This document shows positions 49,943-60,785 of a DNA stretch of 64,000 nucleotides, in pieces. The notes beneath the pieces are model-generated. The model saw nothing but the letters and a program-made list of their open reading frames with translations, searched no databases and was not told the DNA's origin. This stretch comes from Austropuccinia psidii. Lineage: Eukaryota; Basidiomycota; Pucciniomycetes; Pucciniales; Sphaerophragmiaceae. The position numbers and the translations under genes are program-made. Every line of letters begins with the position of its first letter. Position 1 is the first letter of the stretch. The stretch covers positions 10,287,105 through 10,351,104 of the forward strand of contig JALGQZ010000013.1 of assembly GCA_023105745.1 (NCBI GenBank), in the 5' to 3' direction.

Positions 49943-51631
49943 TGTGAGCCTTTTATATATTAACATGTATCAAAAAAGGTCACAAAACAATTTTAAAGAA
50001 TTATTCAAATAATAATAATTGAAATTACAATCTTGCACTAAGTAAAAATACCATAAAAAAGAATGAACTCTTTTTTATCTCAGAAGCCAATGAATAAAAA
50101 TGTGCAATAAACCACACCATTAGATCCCCCTTAAAATACTCCACATATGACTCTTTTCTGCCATATCTGTAAGCCCAACACTTACTGAGATATCCTGGAT
50201 ATATGCACTTTTATGATCAGTGCATCTATTCATGGTCATTTGCTCATATTGTTTGAGTTAAACTTGATAAAAAGCTTATTATAAATATGAATTCACCACA
50301 AAATAATTGTAATAATGAAGATATAAGCTCATTAGGAAAGCTATAAACAAAGCTCAAGATTATAAGGGGATATTGGGAAAAATAGCAATAGCTGTTGACC
50401 ACTTAAAATGAAAAGTGGTAAAAGCTGTTGAAAGTATATATTCATATTCTACTTCCTCATACATAAAGAATGACATGGTTTCTATCATAATATTTAAGGT
50501 ATAACCCTATGAAATAGTTTTCTGAAGTGTAAAATAATAAATTTTGACAGAACAATCCTCTTTCCAGATGATTGAGAAAATCCCAAGCTATCAAAATTCA
50601 TTCTCTGAACTTCTTTAGTGTGAAAAAGGTAAAGTTTATTAAAGATTGGATTTAAGGCTTAAATATAATCATTTCTCATCAATAACTCTGATCTTATTTT
50701 ATTTTTAACGCTTGAAAGAAATCACTTGTTGATATTAGTATTCTATGATTAAAACTACTTTAATACACAAAAATGAATCATTTTTCAAGCCTATTATGTC
50801 AGAAAAATTGTATTTATGGTGATAAATTGAGAAAATGGCACATAATGATTGAATCATCACAATGACTCAAAATATTGATCAATTCTGGTGAGTAAAATCA
50901 GTAAACTTCCACTGGAGGGTATCTTGTCACTAGAAGGAGGAATTTTTCCTATAAAAGGACCTCTTCCTTCTCTGTTTCCCCCACAGATACAACAAAAACA
51001 GTAAATAAAGAGTAAAATTTCTTTCTTCATCAATATAGAACTCTTATATTATTAAAGACCAAAGTTGAATCTTATGGTAATCATTTTTTATACATGGTTA
51101 CATCAATATTTGATTGTCATTTGTTAATTCCTCTTAGAAATCTCTGAATCCACGTGAAAATAGTAGAATTTGGAATTCCCTCTATTTTTTATTGTAAACA
51201 CAGTTCAAATTAGTTTTATTTACATTTTCAGGCGTAAACTTAATTAAAAGTATTATATTAAGTGTTGAAATTACATTATTTTCTCCAAATTATTATTCTT
51301 AAGAGTTCTTTTATTAATATAAATAGCACTTGTATTAATATATTGCTTTAGTATTAGTGATATTATTGAGGTGAATTTTTATTTATTATTAGTCAAAAAG
51401 CTTTTACACATATATGTGTTTTTAGGGATAATAAATTTCCATAAATATATTAATTATTCATTGTTAATGTATTTCTTTTATTATACTTTTTTTTTTCAAA
51501 TGATAAAAATATTTTTATAAGATTATTATTATCATTATTTTCAATCTTATTATTTATGAAAATTGGTACATTCATATTACAATAATAAAGTATTAGTAGC
51601 TTTCACTTGTTTTTCATAGTTAAACCTTACA
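49943..51631 (+). repeat. C3 3' LTR (1689 bp)
   Basis: It follows the tract TTTTTTTGGAGGTAGGGAA. It starts TGTGAGCCTTTTATATATT and ends ATAGTTAAACCTTACA. It is shorter and diverged from the C1 LTRs. Confidence 0.85.
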
Positions 51632-52040
51632 TTTTTAATCCACAAATTTTCTTGAAAGGTCTTCAATTTTGTTTTGTTCCTTTGAAATATTGATTTTTGG
51701 CATTTTTTGACTAATATATACTATTTGATACTATAATTGTTGTTGTTTGACTTATTATATTATATAAATATTATAAGTAAGTTTCCTCTGAATATCTATT
51801 CCTTTTTTCTCTATTATTAGTTTTTTTATATAGAACTTCTCTATAAGAACTATCTCTGCACAGTGTGTGTGATTATTTCTTTCATAAATGATATTTTTAT
51901 AATTCATAAGTGGTTGAATATTATCATTTTCCACATTTAATTCTCTTATTAAGAGATTTTATGTTTTTTAATATTAAAACTTTCAGTGACTATAATCATA
52001 CAATAATTATAATTTATTAGAATTATTAGGATAATTATGA
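51632..52040 (+). repeat. Fragment of a family F LTR
   Basis: It matches the second half of the F1 LTR (F1 about 29190-29600), including the GCACAGTGTGTG block near 51858. It lacks both LTR ends. It may be the remains of F2, whose interior would have been deleted, but that is a guess. Confidence 0.65.
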
Positions 52041-52524
52041 AACACACCCAAAGGCTACCTCAGAAAGCTTGGAAACAATGCTATAAAGCTCGCAGTGATA
52101 GAAGATACCTTATACCACCTTTGGGGTGGTTCAAGGGTCAAATTATTATCTATAGTCACAAACTATTATTATCATTATTTCTTTTTTTGTGTCCAAAAAG
52201 GTCAAAATAAGTTTCAATATGGTGGTTCAAAGTACTGATTTATTGGTTTAAACTTCGTTAAGCTGATCATAAAAGAAAAATATTCTATCATGAACAGAAA
52301 TTTTGGGAAAAGAATACATTCTTATATAGCCACCTTTTTTTCCTCCAAAAATAAAATTTTCTCTCCACAGCTCTTAAAAAAATACTGGAAACATAAAGGC
52401 AAATTATGGTATATCTGAGCCTTGGTTTACCCCAAAAAAGGGCTAGTTTTAGCTATTTTGGCCATATAAACCACCCATTACTATAGTAATAGTTGGTTAT
52501 AAGCCTCCAAAACACATCAAAAAG
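52041..52524 (-). repeat. Decayed family B LTR fragment, left part
   Basis: The plus strand begins AACACACCCAAAGG, corresponding to a point about 300 bp into a minus-strand B LTR. It continues to 52524 where B2 inserted, and resumes at 62628. It is diverged from the B2 LTRs and so predates them. Confidence 0.75.
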
Positions 52525-54361
52525 TGTGAGCCTTAGAGGTAATTTCATATACCCAAAAGACCACAAATATAAAAAATAACATATTAATATAAATAAAATA
52601 AATTTATTTATATTATTAAAATAAAAGTCAAAATATAAATATAAAATTATATTAAAAAATAAAAAATTAATTATAATTTAAAAATAAAAATACATTAAAT
52701 TTTGTAAATATAAAATTACATTTATACTTGAAAAATTTAAGTAAAAATGAAATTTTAACAAAATTGTGAAAAAATAAATAAATTTGGAAAAAAGTTAAAT
52801 AAAATTTATTATAACTTTTTATCCAATAAATAAACATATAAAATTTATTTCACCATTGGATTCCTCATAAAAAATCAGGTGGGGTCACCTCTGAGTGAAA
52901 TTCTTGTAACTCAACTCTAAATAAGCTTAAATTAAGTTTTTAGTATTTTCAATACAAAAGTTGAAAATCCTCAAAACTTTAATTGAATTCACACCACATG
53001 TGGTGTTAACCATCAATTTTTGTGTTAAAATTGAGGTGTTGTGTTTAGTTTAGAAGTTATGAGGAATTGAAGTATTTTCAATTGAATTCAATTGAAATGT
53101 CAAAATGTGCGCGTGTATTACATAAGTGAACTTTGATTTACATATGAGGTGTCAATTATTACTGTATTGTACTGTACAATTGAATTGAATTACATATGTA
53201 AATTATAAGTATAATACATGATGAGGAATTAAAGGAAAAATAAATTGGAAAGATTAAATTTGGGGGGGAAAAGGAACTCCAGCTCTAAGGGGGAGCTAGA
53301 CCCCAAAAATCCTTGCTGACAGGCGTGGGATGTCAAAGTTCACGCAAAAGTTCATCACTTTTGGCCTGGAATTGAGTTACAGGGTCTGTGGACTCAATTG
53401 ATGATGAGGTTTTGATACCAACTGGGGTAGTTTTAGCTGTTGCCAAGAGGGTAAAACTACCCTTAAGATAAAACAATCATAATAAAAACAGTTTTAACTG
53501 GTTTCTACGCCTCTGACACACATTCTGACGTGTTTTGAAGGCTCTAGGCCTGGTATTGCTATAGTAATGGCTGATTTAAGGGTCTAAAATGGCTAAAAAT
53601 GGCTAAAAATGGCTTAAAACAGCCCTTTTTGGTCTAAACCTGGGTTCAATCATGCCATAATTGGCTTTTCTGTTGTCAGACTGTTTTTCACGACTGACAA
53701 GAGTAAATTTTACTTTTGGAGTAAGAGAATTGATGGCTATAAAAGAATGTCTTCTTTGCCCCACTTTTCTCTTCATGTTAGAATCTTTTCCTTTTATTAA
53801 TTAGTTTAAACACTGTTAAACCAATCAATCAAAGATTCCAACCACCACTTTTAAATCATTTTAATCCTTTTAACCCCGTGAAAAATTCATTATAATCATT
53901 GTTTGTAACTCTTATAATCATTTTTACCCCTGAACCACCCCAAAAGTGAATTAAAGCATCTTTCATCACTGTTAGCTTTGTCACTTTGTTTCCAAATTCA
54001 CTCTGGTCACTTTTGGGCGTGTTTTCTCTTTAATATTCTTTTTAAAGACTTTGTTCTTTAATTAATTGCTTGCAGTTCTTTGCTCAATTAATTCCAATTG
54101 AAATTGCTCTTGAAGAAACTTCTTTTGTAGCCTTAAATATCTCTTGTAGAGTATTTTTGGATAAATTTTTATTGTTGGTAAAACAATAAATTTTTATAAT
54201 ATTATTGTTTTATACTAACAAAGTTATAAACAATAAAATTGGCGTGTTTTCTCTTAAAAATAATATTTCATACTATTTTTAATTGAATTTTACCTTATAC
54301 AAATTTTGAGGACAGGAAAAGTACTTGATTTTTAATCAAAGTTTCATATCCACACCTTACA
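52525..54361 (+). repeat. B2 5' LTR (1837 bp)
   Basis: It runs TGTGAGCCTTAGAGG to TATCCACACCTTACA. The U3 part has a G-rich inverted repeat near 53286-53304 and a short tandem of ATGGCTAAAA (53589-53615). A near-palindrome ACTTGATT/AATCAAAGT lies at 54323-54342. Confidence 0.97.
53737..53745 (+). promoter_or_regulatory. B2 LTR TATA box
   Basis: CTATAAAAG is followed about 25-30 bases later by pyrimidine-rich sequence (CTTCTTTGCCCC). The same box is at 61998-62006 in the 3' LTR and in both B1 LTRs. Transcription would start near 53765-53775, placing a 590-base R-U5 before the primer site. Confidence 0.6.
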
Positions 54362-54363
54362 TT

Positions 54364-54381
54364 TGGGGGCCCAGCCGTGAT
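54364..54381 (+). other. B2 primer-binding site
   Basis: TGGGGGCCCAGCCGTGAT lies two bases after the 5' LTR. It should pair with the 3' end of a host tRNA with C before CCA; tRNA-Pro is my first guess. Confidence 0.75.
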
Positions 54382-54589
54382 ATTTTACCTGTGACATATT
54401 TTTTTTACTCTTTTTAAATCTTTTTTTCTTATATTGAAAAATTTAAAAACATATAAAAAATACTTATAATTCAAAAAATCCATAAAAAATAATTTTTTTT
54501 TCATATTATAAGTGAGGCTTAAATTTTTATTTCTTTTTTTTGAAATATCCTTTTTTTACTTAATTAATTGGCTTTTTCATTAATTTTAG

Positions 54590-55501
54590 TGTCTGACAAC
54601 GTGGTAAGACAAGAAAACATTGAAACAGCCTCAACAGTAACCAGCATTATCCCTGCCAGTACTGTCAATTCTGATCATAATAGCACTGTTATTGTGACTC
54701 AAAATAACCAGCCTGAACCAATATCTTCTGAATTGATTAACTTAGACATAAGTAATACCCTTCAGAAAGCTAAAAATTTGGCCAATAGTAAGTTTTTGAC
54801 GTAAAAATACTATTTTAAGCCTTTTTTAACCATAATTATGCCTTCAACCAGGTCAGGAGCCAGCTACAACCCCTCAAGCAGCTCCCAAAAAGGTAATAGA
54901 CGTGATTATGGCAGATGCCAACCAGGTACAGAAGGAAAAGGGTCAGTTGATGACTTCCAAACAACTAAAATGGGTCATTTTGAAGCTGATAATACAATTT
55001 TACCTTCAAAAAGAGCTGACACCGCCACAACAAGCCTCTGTGGACATATACAAAGCCAGCCACAGTGCATACAACAATGCACTTCAATTCAAAGAGTACC
55101 AGATCCTTGCAGACCTGTGGAAGAATTGCATGAATTCTTACCTGACAGTAAGAAAATTCTTGGGCCATCCCAACACTTGCAAATTGCTCAATGGATGGCA
55201 TCCATTGATGGAGAAGAAAAACATGATGCTTTTGACACTAGAATGGGGGAAAAACAACCCTCCACCACCCAAACCAGTGCCAAAAACAGCCCCAGTGGCC
55301 AGCAGCAGAAATTCCAACGTGAAAAATCAGCCACAAACTCCAAACAAGGGCAAAGGGAAGGCACCAGCCCCAAAACCTTACAGCCAGGGCTACAGAATCC
55401 CAAAGATTCAGCAGGATGCCATGGAAAATGTATTTCAGATGGCCAGAACCATGATGGAATTACAGAAGAAGGAGGAAGCCAGATTAAGGTTCCAGAAATG
55501 A
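54590..55501 (+). CDS. B2 ORF0: proposed spliced accessory protein, about 258 aa
   Basis: The exons are 54590-54787, 54852-54941 and 55014-55501. The exon 1 acceptor is AATTTTAG|TGTCTGAC. Intron 1 (64 nt) is AATA|GTAAGT ... CAACCAG|GTCAGG. Intron 2 (72 nt) is AAAGG|GTCAGT ... CAAAAAG|AGCTG. Intron 2 is a multiple of three without stops, so here it could also be retained (about 282 aa). Exon 1 encodes a Ser/Thr/Asn-rich acidic stretch without a methionine. Exon 3 has [29 protein letters not shown], a Pro/Lys linker ([12 protein letters not shown]), then [24 protein letters not shown]. The motifs are conserved in B1, C1, C2, D1, F1 and F2. The stop TGA (55499-55501) overlaps a Gag-frame ATG (55498). 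There is no signal peptide or membrane segment. Function is unknown. Confidence 0.6.
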
Positions 55502-58500
55502 TTTCTGACATATTTGATTCCATCCCAGAGTTGTATAATGCTATAAATGACGTGAAAAAACATCTTTCTGATAAAAATGACACCATTTGTAACAACATTA
55601 AAACAAACAACCTGAGTCTGTGCCAAATTAATGAAACACTTATGTGTTTTGAAAAAGTTTTAAGAGCAATTAAAAATTCTAATAATGACAATTCTTCTAA
55701 CATTAAAATAAATCAACAATCTGCCATTATTAAAAAATTAACAGATAAATATTCTAAATTCAATATTGATGACATGATTGAAACAAGAATTAAACAAGCC
55801 ATAAATATTATCAAAACAGATAACAAGAAAGTCCTTGATGACATTTCAAATTCATTTACTGAAGTAAAGACATATACCATTGCCTTGAAAAAGTGTTTTG
55901 ATGCTTCACAAGAAGAAGTATCAAAATTATCAATGAAATTGAATCAAGTCACTGCTGATAATACAAGACAGACAGAGTTATGGCAAGAACTGACACATAA
56001 GGAAGACATGTATAAAATTGAAGTAATAAATTTAATACAAAGCTTCCAACATGAATACAGAAATTCCCAGAGGTGTAGCAACAGTAAAATGAATGACATT
56101 GAACAAATACTGAACACCTTACCAAGAATGTCTACACCTCTAAATCAAAATGAGGGCACAAGAATTCCAAATCCACAAGTATTGGATCCTGATAATTCAC
56201 AATTAAAAAATGAATTATCCACTTCTTTTCATAACTTGGAACCATCAATGGGCCAAGCACTCTTGAAAGAAGTTCCAAAGCTTAAAGAATGGCCTCACTT
56301 CAGTGGTGAAGGAGAGTATGACCATATGGAATTCATTAGAGGTATTGACATGATCAAAGAGGATTTTGAATTACCAGACAGATTGGTAACAGCCAGGTTT
56401 AACACCTTGTTTACCAGATCAGCTCACAGATGGTACATCAAAATAAGACAAGCACATGGACACCAGAGTTGGACTTGGTGGAAAACCCAAATCATCAACA
56501 AATGGGCAAATGATGCTTGGAGTTTTAAAGTTGAAACAGCCTTTGAATCTGCCAAATTTAATGCTGATAAAGACAGAGCTTTACCATGGTTTTGCCAACA
56601 AAAGGACAGATTAACAGCATTATATCCTGACATGTCAGAGTTTATGATCCATAGAAAAATTCTGAGACAATGTGGAGGTGACTTAGAGCATGCTGTCAAA
56701 AGCAGGACTACTGAACAATCTTCAGCAGAAGATATTATCAATATACTAGAAGAAGTAACCACCAGAACCAAAATTGGTTCTAGTAGGGTGAATCTCAAAA
56801 CAAGGTTTAATACACCTTGGAAAGATTCTGTGGATAAAAACCCCAAAGAAAATTCTGGTAATATTAAATATGAATCTGCAGATACAGTCAGAAAATGCCA
56901 TATTTGCCAAAGCACCACCCATTTAGCCAATACATGTCCAAAGAGGGGGAAAATCAATGAAATTGACATTGAAAAGGAACCAGATGTTGAAAAAGAAGAC
57001 ATAATTGAAGACAATTCAGATGATAAGTCATCCATATTTTCTGAATCTTCAAAAGATATAGAAAATATCAATGCCACTTTTGACATCATGGAATCTTATT
57101 CCCACTTACCACAATTGAGCAATGGTCAAGTTGATTTATCAAAAGTTCAAGATGCACAACTTATGAAGACAAAACCAAACAGAGGAAAAGGTTATACAGC
57201 TGGTAACTCCTGTATAAAAGAAGAAGTAATTGACAACAAGCCCACCAAACTTTTGCTTGACCCAGGAGCCTTCTGCTCTTGTGTTGGAAGATCCTTTCTT
57301 AAGACTTGTGTGCCAAATTTTGAAGACCAATTGTTACCAATTGATGGTATAAAATTCAACAGTGCAAGTAACCCAATGAAAGCATTGGGAATCTTTGAGA
57401 CCAATGTCATATTCCCACACATAAATGGGAATTTAAGGATCACAGTTGAATTTGTTGTTATGGAAAATTGCTCTAGTACCCATTTTATATTGGGAAATGA
57501 CTATTTGATCATGTATGGGATAGATTTACATAATAACAAAGACAGATACTTTACAATTGGGGACAATAAGCGCCAGAAATTTGCCTTTTTACCATTTAAA
57601 AGACAAATTACAGTAAACAAAGTATCACCAGTCAACTTAGAGTTAGAAAAATTCAAGTCTGAACAGTTAAATGAGGCTGAGATAAGCCTTCATCTGACTG
57701 ATGAACAAGAAAATGAACTTTCTTCCCTTTTGTATGACCACAAAGAAGCATTTGCTACAGACAAAGAACCTCTGGGAGCAATTATTGGTCATGAAGTTGA
57801 CATCATCCTTAACATTGTGAGACCTTATCCACCACTCTTAAGAAGACCTGCTTATCCAGCAAGTCCAAAATCAAGAGAAGCTCTAGAAATTCATATCAAA
57901 GAACTTCTAGACCTTGGTGTAATAAGAAAAGTAGGCCACAATGAGGAAGTAGAAATAACTACACCAGTCATAGTGGCGTGGCATAATGGAAAATCCAGAA
58001 TGGTTGGGGACTTTAGAGCTCTGAACACTTACACTGTTCCAGACAGATACCCAATACCAAAAATCCAAATTGCCCTTACTCAAATATCTCAAGCAGTGTA
58101 TATAACCACTATGGATTCCCTTAAAGGATTCCATCAAAATGTGGTAACACCAAGAGCAAGAAAATACTTGAGAATTATTGTTCATTGTGGAGTGTATGAA
58201 TACTTAAGGATGCCCTTTGGTATCAAAAATGCACCTTCACACTTCCAAAGAATGATGAATGAAATCTTCCCTGAAGAACTCTCAGAGGGATGGTTAATCA
58301 TTTACATTGATGACATTATTATCTGTTCAAAGACTTGGGAGGAGCACATGTACAGATTATCAAGAGTTTTGACAAAAATCCAATCAGTAAACATGAAAAT
58401 CTCCTTGAAGAAATGTCATTTTGGATTTAAAGAACTTAAGGCACTAGGACATGTTGTATCTGGTTTGTCCCTTGGAATTGATAAAAACAAAGTTGCAGCA

Positions 58501-60762
58501 GTATTGTTAAAACCCATGCCTCAGAATAAGAAGGAAATTCAGTCATTCTTAGGTTTTGCAGGATATTACAGGCAACACATTAAAGACTTTGCATCCATAG
58601 CAAGACCACTTTATAAGTTGTGTGACAAAGACACAGTATTTGAAATGACTGTTGACAGAGTCAAAGCTTTTGAATCTCTAAGAGAAGCATTGACCACTGC
58701 TCCACTCTTACTGATGCCAGACTTTAAATTACCTTTCAAACTGTATATTGATGCATCAGGGGATGGACTAGGTGCTGCACTTCACCAAGTTCAGATCATA
58801 AATGACAAACCTGTAGAAGGACCAATATGTTACATATCCAGGCAAATCAAACCAACTGAAGCCAGATATGGAGCAAGTCAAATGGAATGTCTATGCCTTG
58901 TCTGGGCCTTAGAGAAATTGAACTATTTCTTAGAGGGATGTGTTTTTGAAGTAATAACAGATTGTACAGCTGTGAAATCACTTTTGAACATGAAAACACC
59001 TAACAGACACATGCTCAGATGGCAAATAGCCATACAAGAATACAGAGGCAATATGACTATTGTTCATAAGGATGGGAATATTCATAAGAATGCAGATGGA
59101 CTAAGCAGATGGTCATTACCAAATAACATTGATAATCCTGCTTATGTTCCAGAAGAAGCTTCACCACAAATTCCAATAGAAGGAATAAGTGTTACAGACT
59201 TGAACACCACCTTCTTTGACGAAGTCAGAAATAGTTACACTCAAGATAAGAATTGTAGCATCTTATGCCAATTACTTAACAAAGACTGTAAAGACAACTC
59301 TCTAATACATGCCTTAGATGAAGTATGGAGGAAATCTTATAATGAAGGAAGATTTCACCTACTGGATGGTATAATTTACCACAGAACCAAGCACACATGT
59401 GTCATGACAGTTGTAGACAGGTCATTAATCAATCTTGTACTGAAAGAATGCCATGATAGTCCCTTTTCAGGACATCTTTCTGAAGACAGAACAAGAGAGA
59501 AAGTGAAGACCTGCATTTGGTGGCCAATGTGGCAAAAAGATGTTGCAGAGTATTGCAAAACCTGTGACAGATGCCAAAAGGCAAATAAATCCACTGGCAA
59601 AAGACTTGGAAATATGATGAAAATCCAAGAACCAAACAGACCTTGGGAAATTGTCCATACGGATTGGGTAACTGGCCTACCACCAGGAGGTGACAGGAGC
59701 TATAATGCTTGCCTAGTAATTGTGGACAGACTCAGTAAAACTCCAATCTTTTTACCATGTCACAAAGATGATACAGCCATGGATACAGCTCTTCTGATAT
59801 GGAATAGAGTAGTGTCATGGACTGGGATATTTACAAATATCATCAGTGATAGAGATCCCAAATTCACTTCAGCACTATGGACAAATCTTCACCAATTATT
59901 TGGCACTAAACTGTCTTTCTCTACAGCCTACCACCCACAAACTGATGGCCTGGCTGAAAGAATGATCCAAACCTTAGAGGACATGGTGAGAAGATTCTGT
60001 GCATATGGCCTTGAATTCAAATATTGTGATGGATTTACCCATGATTGGTGTACTCTGTTACCAGCACTGGAATTAGCATATAAAACATCAATCCATGCTA
60101 GTACCAATCAGACTCCTTCTGTTCTAGAAAAAGGATGGAACCCCAAGTTACCCCAAGACTCCTTGAGGAAAGACTTAATTGAAATACATCCCACAGCTGC
60201 TAGCTTCAAAGGAATGCTAGACAAAGCTAGAAAGCATGCAGTAAGGTGCATGGAGGACTCTTTTGCATATGCTAAAGATAAATGGGATAAATCACATGCA
60301 ACTCCAGATTTCAAACTGGGGGACCTAGTACTTGTATCCACCACTAACTTCAATAACATCAAAGGATGTAAAAGGTTGAAAGACTCCTTTGCAGGACCTT
60401 TTGTGATTAAGGCCCGCCATGGAGAAAATGCTGTTGAAGTAGAGTTATCTGAAGAACTTAGCAATAAGCACCCTACATTTCCAGTGAGCTTGATAAAACC
60501 ATATAAATCTAGTGATGCTGAGAAATTTCCCTTGAGGAATAAGATTCCCCAAGTTATACCTCCTATTGAAACATCTGGTGCTAAGAAAATTACCAAAGTT
60601 CTTAAAGAAAGGAAATTAAGAACCAAGAAAGTAAGGGAATACCTTGTTAGGTACAGTGACCCAACTTGTGAAGATGAATGGTTAGAAGAAAAAGATATAC
60701 CAGAAGCTACCAAACTCCTCAGAAGATTCAGACACACTAGAAACTCCAATATTACAAAGTAA
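54838..60762 (+). CDS. B2 Gag-Pol polyprotein
   Basis: The frame is 1974 codons from the ATG at 54838. Residues 1-220 overlap ORF0 and look low-complexity. A second in-frame ATG (55498, residue 221, inside ATGA) is the more natural Gag start. Then follow a coil (about 221-470), Gag core (482-640, [15 protein letters not shown]), zinc knuckle [14 protein letters not shown] (687-700), protease with [13 protein letters not shown] (Asp 808; Pro where Ser/Thr is usual), RT with YIDD (1156-1159), RNase H (Asp 1305, Asp 1375), integrase HHCC finger (His 1539, His 1546, Cys 1576, Cys 1579), D,D35E core (Asp 1609, Asp 1671, Glu 1707), GPF module (about 1852-1890) and chromodomain (about 1918-1970). 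It makes the particle and copies and integrates the element. The order protease-RT-RNase H-integrase is that of Ty3/Gypsy. No break is seen. Confidence 0.93.
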   Translation: MPSTRSGASYNPSSSSQKGNRRDYGRCQPGTEGKGSVDDFQTTKMGHFEADNTILPSKRADTATTSLCGHIQSQPQCIQQCTSIQRVPDPCRPVEELHEFLPDSKKILGPSQHLQIAQWMASIDGEEKHDAFDTRMGEKQPSTTQTSAKNSPSGQQQKFQREKSATNSKQGQREGTSPKTLQPGLQNPKDSAGCHGKCISDGQNHDGITEEGGSQIKVPEMISDIFDSIPELYNAINDVKKHLSDKNDTICNNIKTNNLSLCQINETLMCFEKVLRAIKNSNNDNSSNIKINQQSAIIKKLTDKYSKFNIDDMIETRIKQAINIIKTDNKKVLDDISNSFTEVKTYTIALKKCFDASQEEVSKLSMKLNQVTADNTRQTELWQELTHKEDMYKIEVINLIQSFQHEYRNSQRCSNSKMNDIEQILNTLPRMSTPLNQNEGTRIPNPQVLDPDNSQLKNELSTSFHNLEPSMGQALLKEVPKLKEWPHFSGEGEYDHMEFIRGIDMIKEDFELPDRLVTARFNTLFTRSAHRWYIKIRQAHGHQSWTWWKTQIINKWANDAWSFKVETAFESAKFNADKDRALPWFCQQKDRLTALYPDMSEFMIHRKILRQCGGDLEHAVKSRTTEQSSAEDIINILEEVTTRTKIGSSRVNLKTRFNTPWKDSVDKNPKENSGNIKYESADTVRKCHICQSTTHLANTCPKRGKINEIDIEKEPDVEKEDIIEDNSDDKSSIFSESSKDIENINATFDIMESYSHLPQLSNGQVDLSKVQDAQLMKTKPNRGKGYTAGNSCIKEEVIDNKPTKLLLDPGAFCSCVGRSFLKTCVPNFEDQLLPIDGIKFNSASNPMKALGIFETNVIFPHINGNLRITVEFVVMENCSSTHFILGNDYLIMYGIDLHNNKDRYFTIGDNKRQKFAFLPFKRQITVNKVSPVNLELEKFKSEQLNEAEISLHLTDEQENELSSLLYDHKEAFATDKEPLGAIIGHEVDIILNIVRPYPPLLRRPAYPASPKSREALEIHIKELLDLGVIRKVGHNEEVEITTPVIVAWHNGKSRMVGDFRALNTYTVPDRYPIPKIQIALTQISQAVYITTMDSLKGFHQNVVTPRARKYLRIIVHCGVYEYLRMPFGIKNAPSHFQRMMNEIFPEELSEGWLIIYIDDIIICSKTWEEHMYRLSRVLTKIQSVNMKISLKKCHFGFKELKALGHVVSGLSLGIDKNKVAAVLLKPMPQNKKEIQSFLGFAGYYRQHIKDFASIARPLYKLCDKDTVFEMTVDRVKAFESLREALTTAPLLLMPDFKLPFKLYIDASGDGLGAALHQVQIINDKPVEGPICYISRQIKPTEARYGASQMECLCLVWALEKLNYFLEGCVFEVITDCTAVKSLLNMKTPNRHMLRWQIAIQEYRGNMTIVHKDGNIHKNADGLSRWSLPNNIDNPAYVPEEASPQIPIEGISVTDLNTTFFDEVRNSYTQDKNCSILCQLLNKDCKDNSLIHALDEVWRKSYNEGRFHLLDGIIYHRTKHTCVMTVVDRSLINLVLKECHDSPFSGHLSEDRTREKVKTCIWWPMWQKDVAEYCKTCDRCQKANKSTGKRLGNMMKIQEPNRPWEIVHTDWVTGLPPGGDRSYNACLVIVDRLSKTPIFLPCHKDDTAMDTALLIWNRVVSWTGIFTNIISDRDPKFTSALWTNLHQLFGTKLSFSTAYHPQTDGLAERMIQTLEDMVRRFCAYGLEFKYCDGFTHDWCTLLPALELAYKTSIHASTNQTPSVLEKGWNPKLPQDSLRKDLIEIHPTAASFKGMLDKARKHAVRCMEDSFAYAKDKWDKSHATPDFKLGDLVLVSTTNFNNIKGCKRLKDSFAGPFVIKARHGENAVEVELSEELSNKHPTFPVSLIKPYKSSDAEKFPLRNKIPQVIPPIETSGAKKITKVLKERKLRTKKVREYLVRYSDPTCEDEWLEEKDIPEATKLLRRFRHTRNSNITK

Positions 60763-60769
60763 TATTCTT

Positions 60770-60785
60770 TTTTAGGGGGAGGGAA
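60770..60785 (+). other. B2 polypurine tract
   Basis: TTTTAGGGGGAGGGAA lies directly before the 3' LTR, eight bases after the Gag-Pol stop. The same tract lies at the B1 3' end. Confidence 0.75.

Larger units (their letters stand above)
42849..51631 (+). mobile_element. C3: decayed family C element with truncated 5' LTR
   Basis: This plus-strand copy has only the last ~535 bp of its 5' LTR (42849-43384). The primer site is at 43388, followed by a fully recognisable but stop-ridden ORF0-gag-pol, a purine tract at 49925-49942 and a 3' LTR at 49943-51631. It is the oldest-looking coding region in the window. Confidence 0.85.

Noticed and set aside
56424..57089. A 221-codon frame antisense to B2 gag
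   Set aside because: It is a shadow of the Gag-Pol frame. Similar antisense frames occur opposite the same gene in B1 and C1 because of codon composition, and they show Leu/Ser-rich sequence without family resemblance.
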